Shown here: piece after piece, positions 27,357-36,161 of the stretch
Layout: every line of letters starts with the position of its first letter
Numbering within the stretch: position 1 is the stretch's first letter
Assembly (NCBI GenBank): GCA_947627665.1
Contig: CANQWX010000005.1
Location: 1 to 64,000, forward strand
DNA: 64,000 bases
DNA from: an uncultured Clostridia bacterium
Lineage (GTDB): Bacteria; Bacillota; Clostridia; Christensenellales; Borkfalkiaceae
Direction of reading: 5' to 3'
The notes under the pieces: model-generated
Databases searched by the model: none
Seen by the model: the letters and a program-made list of their open reading frames with translations, nothing else
What the model was told of the DNA's origin: nothing
Position numbers and translations under genes: made by a program

Positions 27357-29030
27357 ATGCTGAAAAGTCTTTCCATCCGAAATATCGCTCTCATCGACCG
27401 AGCCGACCTTGAATTCTCGGAGGGCTTGAATGTCCTCTCGGGAGAAACGGGCGCGGGCAAATCGGTCATACTCGACTCGATCGACTTTGTCCTCGGGGCA
27501 AAAGCGGACAAGAGCATGATCCGCTTCGGCCAGACGGAGTGCTCGGTGCGCGCGGAATTCTCGGCGGACAAAGAACTGGATGCTTTGCTCGGGGAGCTTG
27601 ACATCGAACCCGACGACGTGCTCGTCCTGTCGCGTAAGTTTACGCAGGACGGCAAGGGGAGCGCCAAGGTAAACGGTTGCACCGTTTCCGCCGCCATGTT
27701 GCGGCGCATCACCTCCCGCCTTGTGGACGTCCACGGCCAGAGCGAGCATTTCTTTTTGCTCAAAGAAAGCAACCAGCTCCGCCTGCTCGACCGCATATCG
27801 GGGGTCGGCGCGCAAAAAAAACGCGTCGAGGAACTCGTTTCCGCCCGCAAAGAGCTTCTCAAATCGCTTTCGCTGATCGGCGGCGACGAGGGGGAGCGGT
27901 CGCGGCGGCTCGACATCCTGCGCTTCCAAATTGACGAGATCGGGCGTGCGGACGTCAAAGAGGGGGAGGAAGAGTCCCTTCTCGCTCTCCGCGCCAAATA
28001 CCAAAACGCGGAAAAGATCCTCGGCGGGCTGAACACCGCGCGGGAATGTTTGGAAACGGACGGGGGCGCCACGGACGCCGTCAACACCGCCCTGCGCGCG
28101 CTGCGCTCCATCGCCCGCTTCGGGGATTACGAAGGGCTTTGCGAGCGGCTTGAAAACGTACTTGCTGAACTTTCGGACCTCGGCGGCGAAACCGGCTCCC
28201 TTGCGGGGGAACTCGAGGTCGACGAGGGCGCGCTTGAACGGGTGGAAAACCGCATCGACGAGATCCGCTCCCTCAAAAAGAAGTACGGCAATTCGGTGAC
28301 GGAGATCTCCGCTTTTCTCAAACGCGCCGAGGAGGAGCGGGAACTGCTCGAAAACAGCGGGGCACGCTACGAAAAACTGACGACAGAGCTTGCCGAAACG
28401 GACGAGGCGCTGCATGCCGCCTGCGTCGCGCTCACCGAAGCGCGCAAAAAGGGCGCGAAAGGATTCACGGAACGGGTCATCGGGGAGCTTAAAACGCTCA
28501 ATATCCCTTCGGCACGCTTTTCGGTGGAATTCGATCCCTATACGCGCGAGGATGTTCCCAAGGCGACTTCCGAAGGTCTGGGCGGCGTGCGCTTCCTCTT
28601 TTCCGCCAATGCGGGAGAGCCTTTGAAGGAGCTTGGCAAGATCATTTCCGGCGGTGAAATGAGCCGCTTTATGCTTGCGATCAAGGCGCAGCTCTCGTCG
28701 GTGAACGGGATCGGCACCTACATCTTCGACGAGATCGACGCGGGCATCGGCGGTAAGACTGCCAAGGTCGTGGCGGAAAAATTTGCCGCGATCTCCAAGA
28801 CCACGCAGGTCATCGCCGTTTCCCATCTCGCGCAGATCGCCGCCGCGGCAGACAGGCAATTCCTCATCGAAAAAACGGAGGCGGGGGAAAAGACCCGCAC
28901 GTCCGTCCATGCGCTCGACGCAGAGGCGAGGCGGTTGGAACTTGCGCGCCTGCTTTCGGGCGATACGGACGAACTTTCCCTTCAACATGCCGACGCGCTG
29001 CTCGAAGAGGGCAAAAAACTCCGCAAATAA
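27357..29030 (+). CDS. recN: DNA repair protein RecN
   Basis: LKSLSIRNIALIDRADLEFSEGLNVLSGETGAGKSVILDSIDFVLG; ISGGEMSRFMLAIK; IFDEIDAGIGG. Confidence 0.97.
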   Translation: MLKSLSIRNIALIDRADLEFSEGLNVLSGETGAGKSVILDSIDFVLGAKADKSMIRFGQTECSVRAEFSADKELDALLGELDIEPDDVLVLSRKFTQDGKGSAKVNGCTVSAAMLRRITSRLVDVHGQSEHFFLLKESNQLRLLDRISGVGAQKKRVEELVSARKELLKSLSLIGGDEGERSRRLDILRFQIDEIGRADVKEGEEESLLALRAKYQNAEKILGGLNTARECLETDGGATDAVNTALRALRSIARFGDYEGLCERLENVLAELSDLGGETGSLAGELEVDEGALERVENRIDEIRSLKKKYGNSVTEISAFLKRAEEERELLENSGARYEKLTTELAETDEALHAACVALTEARKKGAKGFTERVIGELKTLNIPSARFSVEFDPYTREDVPKATSEGLGGVRFLFSANAGEPLKELGKIISGGEMSRFMLAIKAQLSSVNGIGTYIFDEIDAGIGGKTAKVVAEKFAAISKTTQVIAVSHLAQIAAAADRQFLIEKTEAGEKTRTSVHALDAEARRLELARLLSGDTDELSLQHADALLEEGKKLRK

Positions 29031-29076
29031 AGGAATCTTCCCCAACAAGAGGAAGCCAGGGAACGCATAGAAAACA

Positions 29077-29150
29077 TTCGGCTTACGCAAATTAGCTTCG
29101 TTGAGTCTGCCACGCGGCGGACATCGGAGGACTACATTGCGTAAGCTGAA
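29077..29150 (+). promoter_or_regulatory. Structured 5' leader over the spoIVB start codon
   Basis: TTCGGCTTACGCAA (29077-29090) pairs with TTGCGTAAGCTGAA (29137-29150); inner hairpin GTCTGCC-ACGC-GGCGGAC (29105-29122). Confidence 0.6.
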
Positions 29151-30144
29151 ATTTTATATCGCCGCGCTCGCCATCGCGCTCTGTTGCGTCTGCTTCGGGC
29201 AGCAGACAGTCACGGCGGACGCGGCGGGCGGCAAATACTATTTGGGAGGAATGACGGCGGGCTTTATGCTCGGCGCGGGAGGCGCGCAAGTCATCGACCT
29301 CAGTGAAGTCAACGCGGAGGAGGGCGCACGCCGTCCCGCAGAGGAAGCGGGGCTGAAAGCGGGCGACTGCATCTGCGCCGTAGACGGCATTGCCGTAAAG
29401 ACCATAAAAGATCTCAATGACGCGCTCGCCCGTTGCGGCGGGAAGGAAGTCGTGCTCACTGTCAAAAGGGCAGGGGAGAATGCCGAGGTGCGCGTGCTTC
29501 CCGCCAAGGAGAAAAAGAGCGGAAAATACAAGATCGGCGTACTCATCCGCGACACGCTCTCCGGCATCGGCACGGTGACCTATATCGACCGCGAATCGGG
29601 CCGCTTCGGCGCGCTCGGGCACAAGGTCGCCGACGAAGGGAACAATATGCTCGAGATCTCGGATAACAAAGTCTATCTTTGCAGCATCGTCGGCGTCAAC
29701 AAAGGGGCGCGCGGACGGGCGGGGGAGCTGAGAGGGCTATTCCTCAACGACAAGCCCATCGCCTACGCCGAGAAGGTCTGCTCCACGGGTCTGTACGGAA
29801 AGTTTGAGGCATACGACTTCTCCCATTGCGCCTCCATTGACATCGCCCCGCTTGCGGAGGCGACCATCGGGAAGGCGACCATCTATTCCACGGTGGACGG
29901 CACCTATCCGCAGGCTTATGACATCGCCATCGCCAAGGTGGACGAGGGAAACCGCGAAAACAAAAATTTTGTGATCAAAGTGACGGACGAAAAACTCATT
30001 GAGGAAACGGGCGGCATCGTACAGGGCATGAGCGGAAGTCCCATTGTCCAAAACGGAAAGCTGATCGGCGCGGTGACGCACGTCTTTATCAACGACCCGA
30101 CGCGCGGCTACGGCATCGGCATCGAAAAAATGATAGGGGAATAA
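29137..30144 (+). CDS. spoIVB: SpoIVB peptidase (TTG start preceded by GGAGG)
   Basis: PDZ region KAGDCICAVDGIAVKTIKDLNDAL; RFGALGHKVAD; VQGMSGSPIVQNGKLIGAVTHVFINDPTRGYGI (SpoIVB GMSGSP motif). Confidence 0.95.
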   Translation: MRKLKFYIAALAIALCCVCFGQQTVTADAAGGKYYLGGMTAGFMLGAGGAQVIDLSEVNAEEGARRPAEEAGLKAGDCICAVDGIAVKTIKDLNDALARCGGKEVVLTVKRAGENAEVRVLPAKEKKSGKYKIGVLIRDTLSGIGTVTYIDRESGRFGALGHKVADEGNNMLEISDNKVYLCSIVGVNKGARGRAGELRGLFLNDKPIAYAEKVCSTGLYGKFEAYDFSHCASIDIAPLAEATIGKATIYSTVDGTYPQAYDIAIAKVDEGNRENKNFVIKVTDEKLIEETGGIVQGMSGSPIVQNGKLIGAVTHVFINDPTRGYGIGIEKMIGE

Positions 30145-30193
30145 CGAAAAAACGTATACGCAAAAGCGGATGCTGCTCGGGGCGTCCATAGGG

Positions 30194-30231
30194 GAATGAA
30201 GCGGTTTGGCGATCGGCCGAGCCGCTTTTCC
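30194..30231 (+). terminator. Putative terminator after spoIVB
   Basis: AAGCGGTTTGGC-gatcg-GCCGAGCCGCTT stem; T-run weak. Confidence 0.45.
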
Positions 30232-30261
30232 GGTACTTTTTGAGTTCCGCACCGAGATTTT

Positions 30262-30430
30262 TCAGTTGGTCTTTTCCGAAATAAACCTTTGTGGGCGGAT
30301 TAGGTCTACTCCCGAAAGTTCAAAACATTCCAGCCCCGCGCCCGCAATTTCTTTCAGCACCTTATTATAAAGTCCTATTTTCTTGATCGAGCCGCCGCCG
30401 TAGACAAGAAGGACTCTTTGTCCCCTCTCA
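30262..30430 (-). pseudogene. Relic fragment of an iron-dependent alcohol (butanol) dehydrogenase
   Basis: ERGQRVLLVYGGGSIKKIGLYNKVLKEIAGAGLECFELSGVD matches the N-terminal nucleotide-binding part of Fe-ADHs; no N-terminus and no downstream domains. Confidence 0.65.
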
Positions 30431-33400
30431 TACCCAATCGCCGTAATGGGTGGATAGATTGGTTTGATAGGGGAACGCCTGCCCCGCAAGCGTTTGGCTG
30501 TTATAGGGGTGGGCAACGCACTTCGGTTCCGAAGCGATCACTTTTTCTACTTCGACTAAATAATTTTCCACACGCGGAGTGCCTTGGGTATAAAACGTAT
30601 AATTCGTTCCTTGAAATGTTTGTGAACTGCCCGTCTTGGAGATCGCAACGCCCGTTGCATACAGGGTCGCTTCCGTCTTGTATCCCTCGGGGGAATCGCC
30701 CGCAAACAATCCCATGGGCGCGAATACGGAGCAGGTGGAGTAACAGATCCCCTGAAAAACAGCGCCGACGTCCACGCTCCCGACAAAACCGCCTGACGTG
30801 CTCCTGCCGTCGACATTGACGGTGTTGCTTCCCGGCGCATCCGAGTAGGCGGGATAGCCGCCGACATTGCCGTAGACCGTACCGCCGATCTCACACCGGT
30901 CGGCATACTTCGTATAACCGCCCGAATAACAATCGGAAACGGTAACGCCGCTTCCCATTTCCCCGATGAAGCCGCCCGCCGTGGCGCCGTAGACTTTGAC
31001 AGCGGCAAAACTTTTCGATATCGTACAGGCGCCCTCGGCTTTGCCGATCAACCCGCCGACTACGATATTTTCGTCGTTGCTGTTGACGGCGCGATGGCGA
31101 TAGTAGGGGCGATCGGTGTCGGGGCGATCGGTGTCAACGGCGGCAGAGTAATTCGGGTCGTCTTTATTTTCCACATAGATGCCGCAATTCTCCACCGTTC
31201 CTCTGTCGATATATCCGACAAGTCCGCCCATGCTATATTTGACATTCTTTTTGTCGACGTAGCCCGTCGCATTGACGAGGAAAATGTTGCGAAGGTCCGA
31301 CTCAACGGCTTTTCCGAACAACCCCATGCCCTTCGGCGTTCCCTCCTCACCTGCCACATCTCTGTTCAGATAAGCGTTGCGGATCAGATGACTGTTTCCG
31401 TCGTAAGTCGCTCTCCAAAGCAGTGCGGGCGTCAAGCGATCCTCTCTACCGCTTCCGCCCGAGAGCTTGCTCTTGGCTTCGTACATTTCAAAGTCGATAT
31501 CGAGCAGCTGGTGGATGGTCGCGCTCTTGACGCCGCTCACGCCCGCGCCCGTGTTCGTATAGGCATGTAGGTTCGAAAACTGGCGCGCCGTGCGGATCAC
31601 GACCGTATTTTCATAGTTCTCTTCCTTCCCCAAGCCCGCGGCGCCCGGTTTTGCCCCGTAAGACGTTGTGGGACGGCTGTCGTAGAGTTCACAGGCAAAA
31701 TGGGGGTTAAAGAAATATGTCCGTTCGGCGAAAGGCATCGCGTAGCCATAGTTTTTATCCGCATCGCTCACGGGATATGCGAGAGTGGTATAAAACGGAT
31801 CGAGGGGGGCCTTGGCGCCCGTTGCGCTGCCATCTGCGGGGATGGAGATCGCTTCGCCCAAAACAAACGCGGTGCATGCGATCGTCTTGCCTTCGTAGAG
31901 GAGAGAAAAGCTCTGTTCTGTAAGAGTTGTAGGAGTTACATCCTCACCTCCGATCTTTGCCGCACGCGGAAGCTGCTTTCGCGTTTCCTCGGAAACCGCA
32001 AGAATGAGGAAAGCATAGCCGTCGTCCAACGCATACACCCGTTTGTCGAGGTCATCGTCCGAATTGGCAGTCTTGAGCGTATTCACCTTGAAGCGGTCAT
32101 TATTTGCATAGACGCCCACCCCGTCGGCGTACTTTTCGTAATAAACGGGATAGACCTCTACCTCTTCGAGCCAATCGCCGTAGTGCGGAAGAAGCTCCGC
32201 GCCCGTCCCGACCGCACGGTAGGGGTAATCCTTTGAGAGGCTGCATTCCTTTTGGGTGGCGGAAAGAAGGCGGTAGGGGTTCCCCTGCACAACGCCCGTT
32301 CCCCGCTCCAAAGAGAGCGCAAATGCGTTCAAAGGAGTGCCGCAGGAAGCCTCATACGTCATGCCGGTCTGGGCGACATAGGGGGTAGGGGCGACGGCGT
32401 CGCCCGAGAAAGTCCCGTACACCGTGGGTATCCCGCTGCCGTAACGGACGGCGGCATAGCACCTGTCGGCAACGGGAGAAACAGCTGCCGTCTTCTCTGC
32501 GATCAAGCCGCCCGCGCTCTCCGCCGAGGCGATGGCGCCCGCGGCATAGCAATTTGTCATTTTTATGTCGACGTTTCCCGCATCGATCTTCCCGATCAGC
32601 CCGCCGACCGTCTTTCCCGAAAGGTGGCCCGCCGCATAGCTATTTTCGATCGCCACCGTATCGCCGCAGACGCCGACAAGACCGCCGACGACGGTATCGC
32701 CTTCCAGCACCGTAGCGGCAAAGCTGTTTTTCACGGTCAGATTTTTATTGGAAATGCCGAAGAAACCGCCGACGTTCGTCCCGCGTAGACGGGGGTCCGG
32801 CGCGAGAAAGCCGGAAGCATCCTTATTTTCAAGATAGACCCGACAGTTTTCGACGGTCGCCGCATTCACGGCGCCCGCCAAAGCGCCCGCTGCGGTTACA
32901 GCCGCGCTCTCCGACGTCAGATCGATAAGCCGCATATTTTTGAAAACGACGCCCTCGTGCGTCATGTCGGCAAACAGTCCCGCATAGTTCCCGTCCGCCT
33001 TCAAGGTGATGCCGCGCAGCTCGTGTCCCTGTCCGTCATAGACATAGTCCGAACCCGTATCGAGCTTCGTTTCGATGGGGCGGAACGCCCTGTCCTTGTA
33101 GGTATCCTGCCAGGAGAATACACCGTTCCCGCTATCCGAGAAGTCAATGTCTTTCGTCTGTTTTGCAAAAATCGGGAGGGGCAGTCCGTCGGGCAATACG
33201 GCGGTCGGCCCAAGCAGACGGCTATCCCATACCGAGGTCGCCACATCCAAATTTTGCAGATGCCGCCCGTAAGCGATCTTGGCGGTATAGGTAGGGTCGC
33301 CCGCCGCCCGCTCCACAGAGGCGAACAGGCTGTTCACGCCGTTTTTGTAGCTATATTGCGGCAGGTATTCCTCGCCCGCAAGGCAGACCTTCACCTCGAG

Positions 33401-34273
33401 GTCGAAGTCCGTTCCCGGATAGATGAGATATTTGAGATCGTCTTCCGCATCGGGGAGATCGTCCCGGCACACCCAATCCTTAAAGCGGCGCGCGAGCCTG
33501 CCGTCCGAGCCGTCCCGATCCTCCGTTTCCGCAAGGCTGTCGAGCGCGATCTCGGCAACGTAATTCCCCCCGGAAGAGGGGACAAGACGCATCTCCGTCA
33601 CGATGGGAACGGTCTTTCTGCCCGATTCGCCCTCTCCTGTGACCGATACGCTCAACAAAGCCTCCGCGGGCATTGTGACGGTGAGCCGCAGCTCCTCCGC
33701 ATTCTCGAGAAGAACGGTGGGGAGGGGAGTCTGTTTCACGGAGGGGCGGTCCACCGCCGTACCGCCGTAATATCCTACCTTGCGGTTCTTGCCAAGCCGC
33801 TCCGAACGTTTGGACGAAACCACGCGGTACGCTTCTTCGGCGTAAGAGAAGGCGCCGGCATCCTCCCAAAACCATACGGCATACACAGCGCCCGTCCTTC
33901 TGTCGATCTCCACCACATAATTCGCCCGATAGAGTTCCCCGTCGACCGAGCCTGCGGGCACAAGGCGCGCAAGTTGCTCCGGGTCCGTCACGGCATGGTA
34001 TTCGCCCGTGACCGCCGTACCGTCCGCAGGCAGCGCCACCTTTGCGCTGCCGAGCGCGGAGAGGTCCTCGCCCGCGTTCTTCATGGCGGTGAGATTGTTT
34101 TGCGCCGCCAGAAAGACGGTATGCGCGCTGTCGTCAAGGGCAGTGAGCGCGATCCCGCGGGACAGCGCAAGAACGCCCGGCACCGCGATCGCCGCCAAGA
34201 CGGCGATGATGGCAACGATGACGAGCAGCTCCACAAGCGTAAAGCCTTTTCTTCCTGTCCCTGTCCTGCGCAT
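30428..34273 (-). CDS. Giant (1281 aa) prepilin-like protein with GLUG-type repeat ectodomain
   Basis: RKGFTLVELLVIVAIIAVLAAIAVPGVLAL class III signal; repeated GGLVG/GGFIG...VENC/NSYA modules. Confidence 0.88.
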   Translation of the reverse strand: MRRTGTGRKGFTLVELLVIVAIIAVLAAIAVPGVLALSRGIALTALDDSAHTVFLAAQNNLTAMKNAGEDLSALGSAKVALPADGTAVTGEYHAVTDPEQLARLVPAGSVDGELYRANYVVEIDRRTGAVYAVWFWEDAGAFSYAEEAYRVVSSKRSERLGKNRKVGYYGGTAVDRPSVKQTPLPTVLLENAEELRLTVTMPAEALLSVSVTGEGESGRKTVPIVTEMRLVPSSGGNYVAEIALDSLAETEDRDGSDGRLARRFKDWVCRDDLPDAEDDLKYLIYPGTDFDLEVKVCLAGEEYLPQYSYKNGVNSLFASVERAAGDPTYTAKIAYGRHLQNLDVATSVWDSRLLGPTAVLPDGLPLPIFAKQTKDIDFSDSGNGVFSWQDTYKDRAFRPIETKLDTGSDYVYDGQGHELRGITLKADGNYAGLFADMTHEGVVFKNMRLIDLTSESAAVTAAGALAGAVNAATVENCRVYLENKDASGFLAPDPRLRGTNVGGFFGISNKNLTVKNSFAATVLEGDTVVGGLVGVCGDTVAIENSYAAGHLSGKTVGGLIGKIDAGNVDIKMTNCYAAGAIASAESAGGLIAEKTAAVSPVADRCYAAVRYGSGIPTVYGTFSGDAVAPTPYVAQTGMTYEASCGTPLNAFALSLERGTGVVQGNPYRLLSATQKECSLSKDYPYRAVGTGAELLPHYGDWLEEVEVYPVYYEKYADGVGVYANNDRFKVNTLKTANSDDDLDKRVYALDDGYAFLILAVSEETRKQLPRAAKIGGEDVTPTTLTEQSFSLLYEGKTIACTAFVLGEAISIPADGSATGAKAPLDPFYTTLAYPVSDADKNYGYAMPFAERTYFFNPHFACELYDSRPTTSYGAKPGAAGLGKEENYENTVVIRTARQFSNLHAYTNTGAGVSGVKSATIHQLLDIDFEMYEAKSKLSGGSGREDRLTPALLWRATYDGNSHLIRNAYLNRDVAGEEGTPKGMGLFGKAVESDLRNIFLVNATGYVDKKNVKYSMGGLVGYIDRGTVENCGIYVENKDDPNYSAAVDTDRPDTDRPYYRHRAVNSNDENIVVGGLIGKAEGACTISKSFAAVKVYGATAGGFIGEMGSGVTVSDCYSGGYTKYADRCEIGGTVYGNVGGYPAYSDAPGSNTVNVDGRSTSGGFVGSVDVGAVFQGICYSTCSVFAPMGLFAGDSPEGYKTEATLYATGVAISKTGSSQTFQGTNYTFYTQGTPRVENYLVEVEKVIASEPKCVAHPYNSQTLAGQAFPYQTNLSTHYGDWV

Positions 34274-34274
34274 G

Positions 34275-34790
34275 TTATATTCCCCGTATCCCGTTGAGGG
34301 GTTGTACCGACATCTCGGCGGTATACGGCTCGTTTCCGCCGCCCGCCACGGTGAGAGAGAGCGTGATCAGATCGCCCGCCGCACCGTCGCGCTTTGCCGA
34401 AAAGGCTTGCACCGAGAGGGTGCCGTAGAAGCTCTCCGGCATGAGGTCGAAATCTTTTTCGCCGCGCACCGCCTTGATCCGCCCGTCCTTGGCTTCAAAA
34501 GAAACTTCCGCGCCGAAATCGGTGCTGTCAAGCAGAAGCACGCCGTTCTCCTCGTGGATATTTTGCCCGTAGCGCATCTCGTCGGCGACAGTGAGCAGCA
34601 AAGAGGAGGCGACGCTCCTGCATTCGGCCGCTTCCATCGCGCGGTTTTTTGTCGAAAGAACGGTAGCGGAAAGCGCGGCGACGCCCGCCGCAAACAGCGC
34701 AAGGATGCCCACTGCGATCAAGGACTCCACCAGTGTGAAGCCCGCGCGCAGCCGCATCAAATATCTGCGTTTCATTGCGCATTTTCTCAT
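34275..34790 (-). CDS. Minor prepilin-like protein
   Basis: RAGFTLVESLIAVGILALFAAGVAALSATVL. Confidence 0.85.
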   Translation of the reverse strand: MRKCAMKRRYLMRLRAGFTLVESLIAVGILALFAAGVAALSATVLSTKNRAMEAAECRSVASSLLLTVADEMRYGQNIHEENGVLLLDSTDFGAEVSFEAKDGRIKAVRGEKDFDLMPESFYGTLSVQAFSAKRDGAAGDLITLSLTVAGGGNEPYTAEMSVQPLNGIRGI

Positions 34791-34794
34791 TCCG

Positions 34795-35031
34795 TCAGTC
34801 CTCCGTCTTGAATTCTCCGATCGTCCATTCCCCGGGGGCGGCCTGTTCCTCTTCGGTCACCGCATCGTAAAAATCCCTGTCTAAATCGCGGGCGGCGTCC
34901 CCCACGCGGTAAGCCGCCTGATACAGCGACGCGAGTAACAATGCGGACAGCGCGATGATGAGGACGCTCACCAAAAGCTCCGCGAACGTTTCGCCCCTGC
35001 GGGAACTTCTTCTCTTTAACAAGCGCTTCAT
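34795..35031 (-). CDS. Minor prepilin-like protein
   Basis: RRGETFAELLVSVLIIALSALLLASLYQAAY. Confidence 0.75.
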   Translation of the reverse strand: MKRLLKRRSSRRGETFAELLVSVLIIALSALLLASLYQAAYRVGDAARDLDRDFYDAVTEEEQAAPGEWTIGEFKTED

Positions 35032-35588
35032 CCCATGGCCTCCGTTTTCCGCTCGATCTGCGCGCTGCGGACATCCCAAGAAAAGGTGCCTTCCTCCTCA
35101 TTTGCCTGCGGGACCGTCATCTGCGAACGGTAACGCAGATCGCCGCGGTGGGAAAATACATAAGTCAGGGAAAGATCTTCCTTGACGGTGCAGCTCACTT
35201 CCACGGTCTTTCCCTCCGCGGACATGGCAAAGGAGAGCTTTCTTTCACGGCCTTTCCCTTCCGCAAAAGCGCTGCAACACTCCGCGAGCTGTTTGTTCAT
35301 CTCCTCCAAAGCGTCCGTCGGCGCGCTCACGGAAGCCGAAGCGCCTCCTGTTTCCGCCGTGACCGTGATTTTTAAGCCGTCAAGCCCCGCGCGGACATAT
35401 TTGATCGCCGAAGCAATGGTAAGATAGGCCTCCTGCTCCTCGCGGGCGTCGGTATGCCGCCCGAGATCGGCGGAGGACATCGCAAGCACCGCCGAGCCTG
35501 TAAACGCCGCCAAAAGAAAGACGAGCATGGCGATCAGGACGGAGGCGCCGCGGCGGCCTGTGAAATTGTTTCTCTTGCTTTTCCGCAT
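35028..35588 (-). CDS. PilX-like minor pilin
   Basis: RRGASVLIAMLVFLLAAFTGSAVLAMSSADLGRHTDAREEQEAYLTIASAI. Confidence 0.65.
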   Translation of the reverse strand: MRKSKRNNFTGRRGASVLIAMLVFLLAAFTGSAVLAMSSADLGRHTDAREEQEAYLTIASAIKYVRAGLDGLKITVTAETGGASASVSAPTDALEEMNKQLAECCSAFAEGKGRERKLSFAMSAEGKTVEVSCTVKEDLSLTYVFSHRGDLRYRSQMTVPQANEEEGTFSWDVRSAQIERKTEAMG

Positions 35589-35659
35589 CTGGCTCTCCTC
35601 TGCCGCGCGCTTCTTACGGGAAGCAACGGGACCGCAGATCCGCATACTTATTCAGTATT

Positions 35660-35688
35660 ATTATACTTCATTGCGTTTATTCTGTCAA
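35660..35688 (-). promoter_or_regulatory. Sigma-A promoter of the minor/giant pilin operon
   Basis: Minus strand TTGACA, N17, TATAAT. Confidence 0.8.
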
Positions 35689-35833
35689 TGGGATCGCGGC
35701 CATTTTTTCGACGATTTTCGCCGAAAGGGATAGGGGACGCACAAGAAAATGGAAGCGCTTCCAGATTTTTCCCGCCGATGGCGCAATTTGGCGAATTGTT
35801 CGGGAAAATGCGGGAAATATTCCGTCAAAAGCC

Positions 35834-35862
35834 TTGCATTTTCTCATAAATTAAATTATAAT
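35834..35862 (+). promoter_or_regulatory. Promoter of the c-di-GMP regulator operon
   Basis: TTGCAT, N17, TATAAT. Confidence 0.65.
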
Positions 35863-35893
35863 CGAAGGGATCGGACATTTTGGGAGTTGGAGT

Positions 35894-36157
35894 ATGATGG
35901 AATTTTGCATGGCAGCGGCGGGGATCCTCGACCTCGGAAAGACCTCCTCCGTTGTGTTGTTGCTCATCATCATTCAGGCGGCAATCGCAGCCGTAGCGCT
36001 GGCCGCGTTTGTTTGTCTTGCCTTGCGGAAGTATTTCCGCTCCAAAAACAGGCAAGACTTTTTCGCACAGTCCGCCGAAGAGCGGCTCGTGTACGACGCG
36101 GAAGATGCGGAAGACGTAGCGCCTTCGGACGGTCCGCGGACGGGCGGACGGGAGTAA
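35894..36157 (+). CDS. Small single-TM membrane protein of unknown function
   Basis: VVLLLIIIQAAIAAVALAAFVCLALRKYF; 87 aa; starts downstream of the promoter; 4-nt gap to the REC-HD-GYP gene. Confidence 0.6.
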   Translation: MMEFCMAAAGILDLGKTSSVVLLLIIIQAAIAAVALAAFVCLALRKYFRSKNRQDFFAQSAEERLVYDAEDAEDVAPSDGPRTGGRE

Positions 36158-36161
36158 CGGC

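Noticed and set aside
26868-29090. 740-aa minus-strand ORF antisense to recN and argR
   Set aside because: Spans two well-supported plus-strand genes; composition is an antisense artefact.
32957-34297. 446-aa plus-strand ORF opposite the giant pilin
   Set aside because: Arg/His-rich antisense translation; the pilin frame has a signal peptide and repeats.
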